From contig JAVKKH010000001.1 of NCBI GenBank assembly GCA_031296405.1, positions 331,861-395,860 on the forward strand: a DNA stretch of 64,000 bases. The letters are read 5' to 3'. This DNA comes from Candidatus Tepidifontimicrobium thermophilum (GTDB lineage Bacteria; Sysuimicrobiota; Sysuimicrobiia; Sysuimicrobiales; Sysuimicrobiaceae). Below are positions 51,143 to 59,738 of the stretch, one piece after another. Each line of letters begins with the position of its first letter. The stretch's first letter is position 1. The notes under the pieces were generated by a model that worked only from the letters and a program-made list of their open reading frames with translations, had not been told where the DNA came from and ran no database searches. The position numbers and the translations under genes are program-made.

Positions 51143-52387
51143 TTACTTCCACCGGTCGGGCGGCAGCAACACGAACCGGCCGCCCTGCACCGTCACGATC
51201 ACGAAGTCCTTGGGGTCGAAGCCCAGGTGGTCTTCGGGGCCCAGGTTCATGACCCCGTGGGTGCCCACGTAGTTGCGGATCCGCTCGATCCCGTCCCGCG
51301 CCAGCTCGCGGATCCGGGCCAGGGGCTGGCCGTCGGGGACCGCCTGCAGGCCCAGCAGCGCCCACTGCAGGGCGTCGTACGCGTGGCCCGCAAACGTACT
51401 GATGGGCTGCCCGCCGGACACACGGGCGTACTCGGCGACCAGCTCCAGGTTGACCCGCCGGACAGGGTCGTTGGCGGGCAGCTGGTCCGCCACCAGGATC
51501 TTGCCGCACGGCATCACCGTGCCCTCCGCCGCCTGGCCCGCGGTACGGATCAGGTCCGGGCTGCACGCGCCGTGCCCGTGTACGATCTTCCGCGGGCCCA
51601 CACGACCGGCCACCGCCACGTTGATGACGGCCGCCGCGGGCGGGATGGATCCGATCACCACCGCCTGACACCCGCTGGCCCGCACCCGCGTCACCTGGGG
51701 GAACTCGGTGGCGAACCGGTCAAAGGAGTCGCCGTACAGGATTCGGATCCCCGCCTTGGGGAACTCCTGCTTGGCGCTGGCGAAGGTGTCCTGGCCGTAC
51801 GCGGTGTTCTCGTAGAGGTGGCAGACGCGGTCGATCCGGACCGCCTTGAGGTACTCCGCCTGCTTGGCCGCGGAGTGCAAATTCTCGGGTACCGGCTTGA
51901 AGATCCATGTGCGCATGCGCTTGGTGGCGGGGTCCTCGATGATGGCGCGGGCGGAGGCCATGGAGATGTTGGGGGTGCGTAGCTCTGTGGCGATGGGGAC
52001 GATGGCCAGGCTCGGGCCGCTCAGGGTGGTTCCCACCAGCACGTGGACCTGGTCCTGCTCGATGAGCCGCCGGGCCAGGCTCGCCGCCACGTCCGCGCGG
52101 CTCTGGTCGTCGTTGATGAGGATCTGGACCTCGTGGCGGACCCCGTCCGGGCCGGCGATGCCGCCCTCCCGGTTCAGCCGGTCCTGCACCAGCCGCGCCA
52201 CGTCCCGTTCCGGCGCCCCCAGGCTGGAGCCCGGCCCCGTCACGGAGGCGATGAACCCGATGCGGTACGGCGTCCCCACCCGGGCCGGGGCCGCCAACAG
52301 GGGGAAGACGAGGCTTGCTGCCAGGACCAGGGCCACCCCCGCCCACAAGGCGGCCCGCCGCGTCCGAGCACACACCTTGCTGCTCAT
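51143..52387 (-). CDS. livK: ABC transporter substrate-binding protein LivK-like
   Basis: A 414-residue periplasmic-binding-type protein (Peripla_BP_6). A signal peptide (about residues 9-34, LVLAASLVFPLLAAPARVG) without lipobox Cys suggests a free periplasmic protein, in line with an outer membrane. YRIGFIASVTGPGSSLGAPERDVARL opens lobe 1; ILINDDQSRADVAASLARRLIEQDQVHVLVG is typical. GIKILYGD-like GIRILYGDSFDRFATEFPQV marks lobe 2. ATG 52387 has GGGAGGTGGG upstream. It is the first gene of livKHMGF and faces the catabolic operon across a palindrome-rich gap. The ligand is not known. Confidence 0.93.
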   Translation of the reverse strand: MSSKVCARTRRAALWAGVALVLAASLVFPLLAAPARVGTPYRIGFIASVTGPGSSLGAPERDVARLVQDRLNREGGIAGPDGVRHEVQILINDDQSRADVAASLARRLIEQDQVHVLVGTTLSGPSLAIVPIATELRTPNISMASARAIIEDPATKRMRTWIFKPVPENLHSAAKQAEYLKAVRIDRVCHLYENTAYGQDTFASAKQEFPKAGIRILYGDSFDRFATEFPQVTRVRASGCQAVVIGSIPPAAAVINVAVAGRVGPRKIVHGHGACSPDLIRTAGQAAEGTVMPCGKILVADQLPANDPVRRVNLELVAEYARVSGGQPISTFAGHAYDALQWALLGLQAVPDGQPLARIRELARDGIERIRNYVGTHGVMNLGPEDHLGFDPKDFVIVTVQGGRFVLLPPDRWK

Positions 52388-52537
52388 GGACCCACCTCCC
52401 TTTAGGGTTTCGCGGCGCACACAGCGTCCGGGGGCAGTCGGGGAGACAGCCAGACTTCCGGGGGAAACCTCCCCGGCACGTCACCCCACCTCCCTCGCCA
52501 GCATCCCGGTAGTCATGATACGCCGCGCGGCGCCGAC

Positions 52538-52551
52538 CGACCTTCCGGTCG
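52538..52551. promoter_or_regulatory. TetR-type operator, copy 1 (livK side)
   Basis: CGACCT-TC-CGGTCG is an inverted repeat with 11 of 12 arm positions matching CGACCG-N2-CGGTCG. This is the core of a widely used TetR operator form (ACCGACCGNNCGGTCGGT) found for acyl-CoA and phenylacetate regulators. It lies about 150 bp before the livK start. Confidence 0.55.
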
Positions 52552-52586
52552 CCTGGCCTATTCGTCCCCGAGCCATCCCGGCCAGT

Positions 52587-52608
52587 CAATGGGCTACTTG
52601 GCCCATTG
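52587..52608. promoter_or_regulatory. Palindrome CAATGGGC-N6-GCCCATTG in the livK/leuC-like gap
   Basis: A perfect 8-bp inverted repeat with 6-bp spacer, 22 bp in all, sits near the middle of the divergent region. On the minus strand TTGACT (52589-52584) overlaps its left arm and could be the livK -35, although no good -10 follows at 17 bp. It is unlike the two CGACCG sites, so it may bind a second regulator. Confidence 0.6.
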
Positions 52609-52715
52609 TGGGTACTACGCCCGCTTCAGCCTCCCGACGCAACTGGGTCGGACGTACCAGAAGAAGCCCGCAGACGGCTCATTGAATCCCCCGGCCCGGC
52701 CCCACACCCTGGACT

Positions 52716-52729
52716 CGACCGAACGGTCG
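52716..52729. promoter_or_regulatory. TetR-type operator, copy 2 (5 nt before the leuC-like start)
   Basis: CGACCG-AA-CGGTCG is a perfect inverted repeat and matches the common TetR operator core. Its right arm ends 5 nt before ATG 52735 and overlaps the ribosome-binding region, so a bound repressor would block transcription of the operon. The TetR protein encoded at 62299 is the obvious candidate. Confidence 0.65.
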
Positions 52730-52734
52730 GGAGC

Positions 52735-53997
52735 ATGGGGCACACACTGGCAGAAGCCATCCTCCGCCGGGCCGCCGGGCAGCAGACGGTGCGGGCGGGG
52801 CAGTTCGTCACCTGTGAAGTGGACTTCTGCCTGGTGCACGACATCTTCGCGGGAACCCTGTTCGACACGCTGGAACACCTCGGCGTGGATCGGCTTTGGG
52901 ACCCTGACCGGGTGGCGGTGGTGCTGGATCATTTCTCGCCTGCTCCGAGTGCTGCCGTGGCCAGCCTGCACCGCCGCATCCGGCAGGGCGTGGAGCGCTT
53001 CGGCATCCGCCACTTCTTCGACACCGGCCAGGGGATCTGCCACCAGCTCCTGGTAGAGCGGCGGTTGGTCCGGCCGGGGATGCTGGTGGTGGGTACGGAC
53101 TCCCACTCCACCACCTACGGCGCGGTGGCTGCCGCGGGCACGGGCATCGGGACGTCCGAGATGGCGTACGCGGTGACCACCGGGACCCTGTGGTTCCAGG
53201 TGCCGCCCACGGTGCGGTGCGAGCTGTTTGGCCGCCTGCGGCCCCCTGCCAGCTGGAAGGACCTGATCCTGCACCTCCTGGGCCGGTACGGGGCCGAGTT
53301 CGTGCAGTACCGGGCTCTGGAGTTCTCAGGGGAGGCGGTAAGCTACGTGGACCTCGCAGGTCGCATGAGCGTGGCCAACATGGCGGTGGAGGCCGGGGCG
53401 AAGTTCTGCTTCTTCCCTCCGGACGCGGTGACCCGACGGTTCTACGGAGAGGACGGCGCCACGTGGCCTACCCCGGACCCTGACGCGGCCTACGAACGCA
53501 CCGTCTCCGTGGACCTTTCCGGTCTGGAGCCCCTGGTGGCCCTTCCGCATCGGGTGGACCACGTGCGACCCGCCCGCGAAGTCCAGGGAGTCCCAGTAGA
53601 CCAGGCGTTCATTGGCTCGTGCACCAACGGCCGGGTGGAGGACCTGGAGGAGGCGGCCCGCTATCTGCGAGGCCGGCGTGTGCACCCCCGCACCCGCCTG
53701 CTGGTGGCCCCGGCTTCCCGCGCCGTGTACGAGGAAGCCAGCCGGCGGGGCATCCTCGCGGACCTGGTGGCCGCGGGCGCCGTGGTCCTGCCGCCCGGTT
53801 GCGGGCCGTGCTTCGGCGGGCACCTGGGCCTGCTGGGGGACGGGGAGCGGTGTGTGGGGACCCACAACCGTAACTTCCAGGGCCGCATGGGCAGCCCGGG
53901 TGCGGAGATCTATCTGGCTTCCCCTGCCACGGTGGCGGCCAGTGCGGTGGTCGGGTACATCACGGACCCCCGGGAGGTGGAGGTGGCCGTTGGCTGA
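52735..53997 (+). CDS. LeuC/homoaconitase-like large subunit (aconitase family)
   Basis: A 420-residue [4Fe-4S] dehydratase subunit that isomerises or dehydrates a hydroxy-dicarboxylate such as isopropylmalate, homocitrate, citramalate or dimethylmalate. VTCEVDFCLVHD, GTDSHSTTYGAVAAAGTGIGTSEMA, and the cluster Cys in IGSCTNGRVEDLEEAA and PPGCGPCFGGH are present. The length is that of the short LeuC2/HacA/DmdA group, not of LeuC1 (about 466). Synteny with a LeuA-like synthase supports an alkylmalate substrate. ATG 52735 is preceded by GGGAG too close to act well, and by an operator. It overlaps the small subunit by 8 bp. Confidence 0.88.
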   Translation: MGHTLAEAILRRAAGQQTVRAGQFVTCEVDFCLVHDIFAGTLFDTLEHLGVDRLWDPDRVAVVLDHFSPAPSAAVASLHRRIRQGVERFGIRHFFDTGQGICHQLLVERRLVRPGMLVVGTDSHSTTYGAVAAAGTGIGTSEMAYAVTTGTLWFQVPPTVRCELFGRLRPPASWKDLILHLLGRYGAEFVQYRALEFSGEAVSYVDLAGRMSVANMAVEAGAKFCFFPPDAVTRRFYGEDGATWPTPDPDAAYERTVSVDLSGLEPLVALPHRVDHVRPAREVQGVPVDQAFIGSCTNGRVEDLEEAARYLRGRRVHPRTRLLVAPASRAVYEEASRRGILADLVAAGAVVLPPGCGPCFGGHLGLLGDGERCVGTHNRNFQGRMGSPGAEIYLASPATVAASAVVGYITDPREVEVAVG

Positions 53998-54529
53998 GGT
54001 GCGCCTGAAGGACGTCCTGCGCGGCCGGGTGTGGAAGTTCGGCGACGACATCAGCACGGACCTCCTGGCGCCGGGCGCGTACGCGGTGGCACCCCTGGAA
54101 GAGCGCAAGCGGCACGTCCTGGAAGCCGTGCGACCCGAGTTCCCGCACCAGGTGCGGCCTGGGGACGTGGTGGTGGCGGGGCGCAACTTCGGCTGCGGCA
54201 GCAGCCGGGAAACGGCACCGGAGGGCCTCCGGGCCCTGGGCGTGGCCTGCGTGGTGGCGGAGTCGTTCGCCCGCATCTTCTTCCGCAACGCGGTGGCCTT
54301 GGGCCTGCCCGTGCTGCCGTGCCCGGGGGCTTCGGAGCTGTTCGACGACGGGGACGAGGCGGAGGTGGTGGTGGCAGAGGCGCGGGTCCGCAACCCCCGC
54401 ACGGGCACGGAGCTGCGCGGTCAACCGCTTCCGCCGGTGATGGTGGAGATCCTGGAGGCCGGCGGGATCCTGGAGCGGTTGCGGGCGTGGAACGCGCACC
54501 GCGTGCAGACGAAGGCGGGTCGGGGGTGA
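53990..54529 (+). CDS. LeuD/homoaconitase-like small subunit
   Basis: A 179-residue swivel-domain subunit. FGDDISTDLLAPGAY, GRNFGCGSSRETAPEGLRALGVACVVAESFARIFFRNAVALGLPVL and a C-terminal LeuD-type beta strand are all typical. The LeuD YGCGSSREHA motif here has Thr-Ala in place of His-Ala (SRETAPEGL). The substrate-recognition loop between the second and third strands is short. The start TTG 53990 overlaps the large-subunit stop by 8 bp with GGGAGGTGGAGG upstream; GTG 53999 is an alternative. It works as a dimer with the preceding subunit. Confidence 0.88.
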   Translation: MAEVRLKDVLRGRVWKFGDDISTDLLAPGAYAVAPLEERKRHVLEAVRPEFPHQVRPGDVVVAGRNFGCGSSRETAPEGLRALGVACVVAESFARIFFRNAVALGLPVLPCPGASELFDDGDEAEVVVAEARVRNPRTGTELRGQPLPPVMVEILEAGGILERLRAWNAHRVQTKAGRG

Positions 54530-55827
54530 TGGCGATGATCTGGAACCCGCAGGCGGAGACGTTGCCGCGGGCGGAGCTGGAGCAGCTGCAGCTGGAGCGC
54601 CTCCACCAGCTGGTGGATCGGCTGTACAGCTGTTCGCCCTTCTACCGTCTGCGCCTGGAGGCGGCAGGGGTGCGGTCAGAGGACCTGCGCACCCTGGACG
54701 ACCTGAGGAGGCTGCCGTTCACCACGAAGGCGGACGTGCGGGCGGCTTACCCGTTCGGGCTTTTCACGGTGCCGCAGGACCAGGTCCTGGAGCTGCACTG
54801 TTCCTCCGGCACCACGGGTTCCCCCATCCTGGTGGGCTACACCCGGGCGGACCTGGACCTGTGGGGCGAGGTCATGGCGCGGGTCATGGGCTGCGCGGGC
54901 GTGGGCCCCGGCGACCGGGTCCACAACGCCTACGGCTACGGCCTGTTCACCGGCGGGCTCGGCTTCCACTACGGGGCCCTGCGGGTCGGCGCCACGGTGC
55001 TGCCCATCTCGTCGGGCAACACCGCCCGCCAGGTCAAGCTGATGAACGACCTGGGCTGCACCGTCCTGTGCTGCACGCCCTCGTACGCGCTGCGGATCGC
55101 CGAGGTGATGGAGGAGACTGGGGTGGCCCCCCAGGCCCTGAGGGTGGGGATCTTCGGCGCGGAGCCGTGGTCGGAGGGGATGCGGGAGGAGATCCAGCGC
55201 CGGCTCCGGCTGAGCGCCGTGGACATCTACGGGCTCAGCGAGGTCATCGGCCCGGGTGTGGCCTGCGAGTGTCAGGAGGCCAAAAGCGGGCTGCACGTGA
55301 ACGAGGATCACTTCTTGGTGGAGGTGGTGGACCCGCGTACGGGGGATCCACTGCCCGACGGTGAGCGGGGGGAGCTGGTGTTCACCACCCTGACCCGCGA
55401 GGCCACGCCGGTGCTGCGGTACCGGACGGGCGACCTCTCCAGCTTGAACCGCGAGCGGTGTCGCTGCGGCCGCACCCTGGTCCGCATGGCCCGGGTGACG
55501 GGACGGGTGGACGACATGCTCATCATCCGCGGGGTGAACGTGTTTCCCTCCGACGTGGAGACCATCCTCACCCGCTTCCCGGAGCTCGAGCCGCAGTACC
55601 AGATCGTGGTGGACCGCGAGCGGGCCCTGGACGTACTGGAGGTGCGGGTGGAAGCCCGGGAGGGCTTCTACCGCGAGGAGACGGTCCGGGAACTGGAGCA
55701 GCGGGTGGCCGCGCGGCTGCGCGAAGGGCTCGGGGTTTCCGCGCGGGTCACGGTGCTGCGTCCCAAGGAGCTGCCCCGCACGGAGGTCGGCAAGGCCGTG
55801 CGGGTGGTGGACCGGCGGAGCCTGTGA
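54529..55827 (+). CDS. Phenylacetate-CoA ligase family (PaaK-like) acyl-CoA synthetase
   Basis: A 432-residue adenylate-forming enzyme that activates an aryl- or alkyl-acid to its CoA thioester with ATP. LPFTTKADVRAAYPFGLFTVPQDQVLELHCSSGTTGSPI has the PaaK N-terminal segment and the P-loop. GLSEVIGPGVACEC, YRTGDLSSL, and the hinge motif ARVTGRVDDMLIIRGVNVFPSDVE are diagnostic of the group. The substrate cannot be read. The ATG at 54529 overlaps the leuD-like stop (GTGATG); GTG 54526 is one codon upstream. PaaK enzymes often sit with indolepyruvate oxidoreductase genes, as here. Confidence 0.92.
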   Translation: MAMIWNPQAETLPRAELEQLQLERLHQLVDRLYSCSPFYRLRLEAAGVRSEDLRTLDDLRRLPFTTKADVRAAYPFGLFTVPQDQVLELHCSSGTTGSPILVGYTRADLDLWGEVMARVMGCAGVGPGDRVHNAYGYGLFTGGLGFHYGALRVGATVLPISSGNTARQVKLMNDLGCTVLCCTPSYALRIAEVMEETGVAPQALRVGIFGAEPWSEGMREEIQRRLRLSAVDIYGLSEVIGPGVACECQEAKSGLHVNEDHFLVEVVDPRTGDPLPDGERGELVFTTLTREATPVLRYRTGDLSSLNRERCRCGRTLVRMARVTGRVDDMLIIRGVNVFPSDVETILTRFPELEPQYQIVVDRERALDVLEVRVEAREGFYREETVRELEQRVAARLREGLGVSARVTVLRPKELPRTEVGKAVRVVDRRSL

Positions 55828-55844
55828 CGGAGGGGGTGGTGGGA

Positions 55845-57092
55845 ATGCGCGCGCGGGCGACCGACGACAGCCGGTCGTGGATCTACGACTGGAACGTGGG
55901 GCCGGGCGCACCGGGCAGGCCCCCGTATCCCGTGGAACTCAACGACGAGACCCTGCGGGACGGGCTCCAGAGTCCGTCCGTGCGCCACCCCACGGTGGAG
56001 GAGAAGAAGGAAATCCTGCACCGCATGGCCGACCTGGGCATCCACCGGGCGGACATCGGCTACCCGGGCAGCAGCAACCGGGCCCTCATGGACGTGGTGG
56101 CCCTGGCGCGGGAGATCGACACCTGCCGGCTCCCCATCCGGCCCAACTGCGCCGGCCGCACCGCAGAACCCGACATCGTGGCCATCGCGGAGGCCCAGCA
56201 GCGTTCGGGGGTGGCCATCGAGGCTGCGCTGTTCCTGGGCAGCAGCCCCATCCGCCAGTACGCGGAGGGATGGGACCTGGACTTCCTGCTCCGCACCACG
56301 GAGCAGGCCGTCAAGCGTGCCCGCAGTCTGGGGCTGGAGGTCATGTACGTCACCGAGGACACCACCCGGGCCCGGCCTGCGCACCTGCGCGCCCTGTACC
56401 GCGCGGCGGTGGAAGCGGGAGCCGGCCGCGTCTGCCTGGCGGACACCGTGGGCCACGCGACCCCGTGGGGGACCCGGAGGCTGGTGCGGTTCATCCGGCG
56501 GGAGCTAGGGCCGCACGTGAAGATCGACTGGCACGGGCACCGGGACCGCGGGCTGGACCTGGTCAACTCCCTGAGCGCCCTGGAGGCAGGCTGTAACTGC
56601 GTGCACGCGTGCGGGCTGGGCATCGGCGAGCGGGTGGGGAATACCGCCATGGACCTGCTGCTGGTGAACCTGAAGCTGCTGGGCTGGATCGACCAGGACC
56701 TGCGCAGCCTGCCCGCTTACTGTGAGGCCGTCTCGCGTGCCACGGGGATCCCCATCCCGTGCAACTACCCTGTGGTGGGCAAGGACGCGTTCGAGACGAG
56801 TACCGGCGTGCACGCGGCGGCCATCGCCAAAGCCTTCCGCAAGGGCGACTGGTGGCTGGCGAACCGCATCTACAGCGGGGTGCCAGCGGACGAGGTGGGA
56901 CGCGAGCAGGTGATCACCGTGGGTCCCATGAGCGGTCAGGCCAACGTGGTCTTCTGGCTGGAGCGCCACGGCCTACCGGTCAGCCAGGAGGCGGTGGAGC
57001 AGGTCCTCGGCGCGGCCAAGCTGGCGGACCGGGTCCTCACGGACGACGAGATCCTGGCCGCCCTGCGGCCGCTGGTCCAGAAGGTGGGGTGA
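55845..57092 (+). CDS. LeuA/homocitrate synthase-like DRE-TIM metallolyase
   Basis: A 415-residue TIM-barrel enzyme of the isopropylmalate/homocitrate/citramalate synthase family, which condense an acyl-CoA with a 2-oxoacid (or cleave such products). The substrate-binding Arg/Asp lie in ELNDETLRDGLQSPS (33-47), the metal His pair in DWHGHRDRGLDL (H230, H232), and HACGLGIGERVGNTAMDLLLVNL follows. VVGKDAFETSTGVHAAAIAK is the accessory segment. The LeuA allosteric C-terminal domain is absent. Substrate choice is open: neighbours are an aconitase pair but no isopropylmalate dehydrogenase. ATG 55845 has GGAGGGGG upstream. Confidence 0.88.
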   Translation: MRARATDDSRSWIYDWNVGPGAPGRPPYPVELNDETLRDGLQSPSVRHPTVEEKKEILHRMADLGIHRADIGYPGSSNRALMDVVALAREIDTCRLPIRPNCAGRTAEPDIVAIAEAQQRSGVAIEAALFLGSSPIRQYAEGWDLDFLLRTTEQAVKRARSLGLEVMYVTEDTTRARPAHLRALYRAAVEAGAGRVCLADTVGHATPWGTRRLVRFIRRELGPHVKIDWHGHRDRGLDLVNSLSALEAGCNCVHACGLGIGERVGNTAMDLLLVNLKLLGWIDQDLRSLPAYCEAVSRATGIPIPCNYPVVGKDAFETSTGVHAAAIAKAFRKGDWWLANRIYSGVPADEVGREQVITVGPMSGQANVVFWLERHGLPVSQEAVEQVLGAAKLADRVLTDDEILAALRPLVQKVG

Positions 57093-57096
57093 GGGA

Positions 57097-58899
57097 ATGG
57101 AGGCCCGGACCCGGGAGCGCACCCGGATCGCCCTGCTGACGGGCAACGAGGCCATCGCGCGCGGTGCGTACGAGGCCGGGGTCGCGGTGGCCACGGGGTA
57201 TCCCGGGACTCCCAGTACGGAGATCGTGGAATACCTGGCCACTTTACCTGACGTGTACGTGGAGTGGTCCAGCAACGAGAAGGTGGCGCTCGACGTGGCG
57301 ATGGGGGCGTCCATGGGTGGGGTCCGGGCCCTGTGCACCATGAAGCACGTGGGGCTCAACGTCGCCGCAGACACCTTCATGGTGGCCAGCTACACGGGCG
57401 TTCGGGGCGGCCTCGTGGTGGTCAGCGCGGACGACCCCGGCATGCACAGCTCCCAGAACGAACAGGACAACCGGCTGTACGCGAAGTTCGCGGGCGTCCC
57501 GCTGCTGGAGCCCGGCGACAGCCAGGAGGCCAAGACCTTCACGGAGCTGGCGTTCTCCCTCAGTGAGGAGTTCGACACCCCCGTGCTGCTGCGCACCACC
57601 ACCCGGATCAGCCACACCCGCGGGGTGGTGGAGCTGGGCGACCGCCATGCTCCGCCGCCCCGGCCGTTCCACCGGGACCCGGCCAAGTACGTGATGCTGC
57701 CCGCCTACGCCCGGCAGCGCCGGCCGCGGGTGCTGGAGCGGTTACTCCGTCTCGCGGAGGTCGCCGCACGGCCGGAGTTCCTGCGGGTGGAGATGCGGGA
57801 CCCCTCCGTGGGCGTGGTGACCGCGGGGGTCTGCTACAGCCTGGTGCGCGAGGTGGTGCCCGAGGCCAGCGTCCTGAAGCTGGGCATGAGCTACCCCTTG
57901 CCCCTGGACGCGATCCGCCGGTTCGCCGGTCAGGTGCGGCGGCTGTTCGTGGTGGAGGAGCTGGAGCCGTTCCTTGAGGAGATGCTGCGGGCCGCCGGCT
58001 TTTCGGTGGAGGGAAAGGCGTACTTCCCGCAGCAGGGCGAGCTCACTCCGGAACGGGTGCGGGAGGGGTTTGCCCGGGCGGGCGTTCTCCCCGAGCCGGG
58101 AGATGCCGGGCCCGCCAACCTGCCCACGGCTCCCCGGCCGCCTGTGCTGTGTCCCGGCTGCCCGCACACGGCGCCGTTTCTGGCCCTGCAGCGGCTCGGT
58201 GCGGTGGTGTGCGGGGACATCGGGTGTTACACCCTGGCAGCCCTGGAACCCCTGCGGGCCATGGACTCCTGCCTCGCCATGGGGAGCAGCATCGGGATGG
58301 CCACCGGGCTCGCGCTAGCCGGCACCGCCCCGGGTCCCGTGGTGGCCGTGATCGGGGACTCCACCTTCCTGCACGCGGGGCTCCCGGCCCTGGTGGACGC
58401 GGTGTACAAACGGGCTCACGTCACCGTGGTGATCCTGGACAACGGGACCACCGCCATGACGGGTGGCCAGCCGCATCCTGCCACGGGTAGCGGCGTCCGC
58501 GGAGCGCCGGCACCGCGGGTGGACCTGGCGGCCGTGTGCCGGGCCATGGGGGTGGAGTTCGTACGGGCGGTGGATCCCTACGACCTGGGTGCCACCTTCG
58601 TGGCCCTGGAGGAGGCCATCCGTTACCCGGGCGTGAGCGTGGTCATCACCAACCGGCCGTGCGTGGAAGCCCCCGTGAAGGTGCGGGACGAGCCGTTCCG
58701 GGTGGTCCTGGAGCGGTGCACCGCCTGCCAGCTGTGCATGGACCTGGGCTGCCCGGCCATCGTGTGGACGGACGAGACGTACGAGGGCCGGCCCAAAGTG
58801 ACCATCCGGCCGGACGCGTGTACCGGGTGCACCCTGTGCGCGCAGGTGTGCCCCGCGGACGCCATCGTGCGGGTGGGCCCGGGCTGGAGGAGGAGTTGA
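57097..58899 (+). CDS. iorA: Indolepyruvate ferredoxin oxidoreductase alpha-type subunit (IorA)
   Basis: A 600-residue TPP enzyme that decarboxylates aryl-pyruvates to aryl-acetyl-CoA and reduces ferredoxin. The N-terminal pyrimidine domain begins LLTGNEAIARGAYEAGVAVATGYPGTPSTEI. The TPP-pyrophosphate domain has LCPGCPHTAPF, GDIGCYTL and VIGDSTFLHAGLPALVDAVYKRAHVTVVILDNGTTAMTGGQPHP. A C-terminal bi-cluster ferredoxin domain has CTACQLCMDLGCP and CTGCTLCAQVCP. The length and layout are those of IorA. The ATG follows the DRE-TIM gene by 4 bp. It pairs with the IorB-like protein next. Confidence 0.95.
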   Translation: MEARTRERTRIALLTGNEAIARGAYEAGVAVATGYPGTPSTEIVEYLATLPDVYVEWSSNEKVALDVAMGASMGGVRALCTMKHVGLNVAADTFMVASYTGVRGGLVVVSADDPGMHSSQNEQDNRLYAKFAGVPLLEPGDSQEAKTFTELAFSLSEEFDTPVLLRTTTRISHTRGVVELGDRHAPPPRPFHRDPAKYVMLPAYARQRRPRVLERLLRLAEVAARPEFLRVEMRDPSVGVVTAGVCYSLVREVVPEASVLKLGMSYPLPLDAIRRFAGQVRRLFVVEELEPFLEEMLRAAGFSVEGKAYFPQQGELTPERVREGFARAGVLPEPGDAGPANLPTAPRPPVLCPGCPHTAPFLALQRLGAVVCGDIGCYTLAALEPLRAMDSCLAMGSSIGMATGLALAGTAPGPVVAVIGDSTFLHAGLPALVDAVYKRAHVTVVILDNGTTAMTGGQPHPATGSGVRGAPAPRVDLAAVCRAMGVEFVRAVDPYDLGATFVALEEAIRYPGVSVVITNRPCVEAPVKVRDEPFRVVLERCTACQLCMDLGCPAIVWTDETYEGRPKVTIRPDACTGCTLCAQVCPADAIVRVGPGWRRS

Positions 58900-59738
58900 A
58901 GGTGCAGACCCGCAACGTCCTGGTGGTCGGAGTGGGAGGCCAGGGGGTCCTGCTGGCCAGCAACGTGCTGGCCGCGGCCTGCCTGGCCCGCGGCTACGAC
59001 GTGAAGAAGAGCGAGGTCAAGGGGATGGCGCAGCGGGGCGGGGCGGTGGTCAGCTTCGTCCGGTACGGCCAGCAGGTGCACAGCCCCCTGGTGGAGCGGG
59101 GACGTGCGGACCTGGTCCTGAGCCTGGAGTGGGCGGAGGCTCTGCGGTGGGCCGCGTACCTGCGGCCGGGCGGGGTCCTGGCGGTAGACCTCGTGCGGAT
59201 CCTGCCGCCTGCGGCCCAGCTGGATCACCGCACCTGGCAGGCCTCCTACCCCGCGGTGGAAGTGGAGCGCCTGCGGCAGGCGGGCTGGGACGTGCGCCCG
59301 TACGAGGCGAGCCGCCGCGCGGCGGAGCTGGGAGACGGGCGCATGGCCAACGTGGTGCTGCTAGGTGCGGTCAGCCGGGAGCTGGAGTTCGCAGCGGAGG
59401 AGTGGGAGCGGGCCCTGCGGGAGGTCCTGCCGCAGAAGGTCGTGGAGGCCAACCTTCGGGCGTTCCACGCGGGCCGGCAGCTCCCGCAGGCCGCTGTGTT
59501 CCCCGCGGAGGCCCGCAGGGCGGCAGCGCGGGCCTTTCGGGTCGAAGTGACCCCCTCCTGGTGCAAAGGGCGCGGCTGCGGGATCTGCGTGCGGGTCTGC
59601 CCGGAGGAGGTGCTGGTCTTCGGGCCAGACGACCGGGTCAGGGCGGCCAGCCCGGATCGGTGCACAGGCTGCCAGCTCTGCCAGCTCCTGTGCCCAGACT
59701 TCGCGGTGGTGGTGCGGGAGGAGGTGGCGGTTGGCTAG
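58896..59738 (+). CDS. IorB-like subunit fused to a KorD-like ferredoxin domain
   Basis: A 280-residue fusion. The N-terminal ~195 residues are the gamma-type domain of IorB (NVLVVGVGGQGVLLASNVLAAACLARGYDVKKSEVKGMAQRGGAVVSFVR). The C-terminal ~60 residues are a two-cluster ferredoxin: WCKGRGCGICVRVCPEEVLVFG and CTGCQLCQLLCPDFAVV, resembling KorD, the delta subunit of 2-oxoacid:ferredoxin oxidoreductases. The first cluster has CX4CX2CX3CP, two residues longer than usual. IorB is normally about 190-200 residues. TTG 58896 overlaps the iorA stop (TTGA) behind GGAGG; GTG 58902 is possible. KorA follows with an 8-bp overlap. Confidence 0.88.
   Translation: MKVQTRNVLVVGVGGQGVLLASNVLAAACLARGYDVKKSEVKGMAQRGGAVVSFVRYGQQVHSPLVERGRADLVLSLEWAEALRWAAYLRPGGVLAVDLVRILPPAAQLDHRTWQASYPAVEVERLRQAGWDVRPYEASRRAAELGDGRMANVVLLGAVSRELEFAAEEWERALREVLPQKVVEANLRAFHAGRQLPQAAVFPAEARRAAARAFRVEVTPSWCKGRGCGICVRVCPEEVLVFGPDDRVRAASPDRCTGCQLCQLLCPDFAVVVREEVAVG

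Noticed and set aside
52735-54529. Ordinary leucine biosynthesis leuCD
   Set aside because: No leuB or LeuA with regulatory domain is nearby, the large subunit is of the short homoaconitase/LeuC2 type, and the context is catabolic with oxidoreductases and a CoA ligase. It remains possible but is not the best reading.
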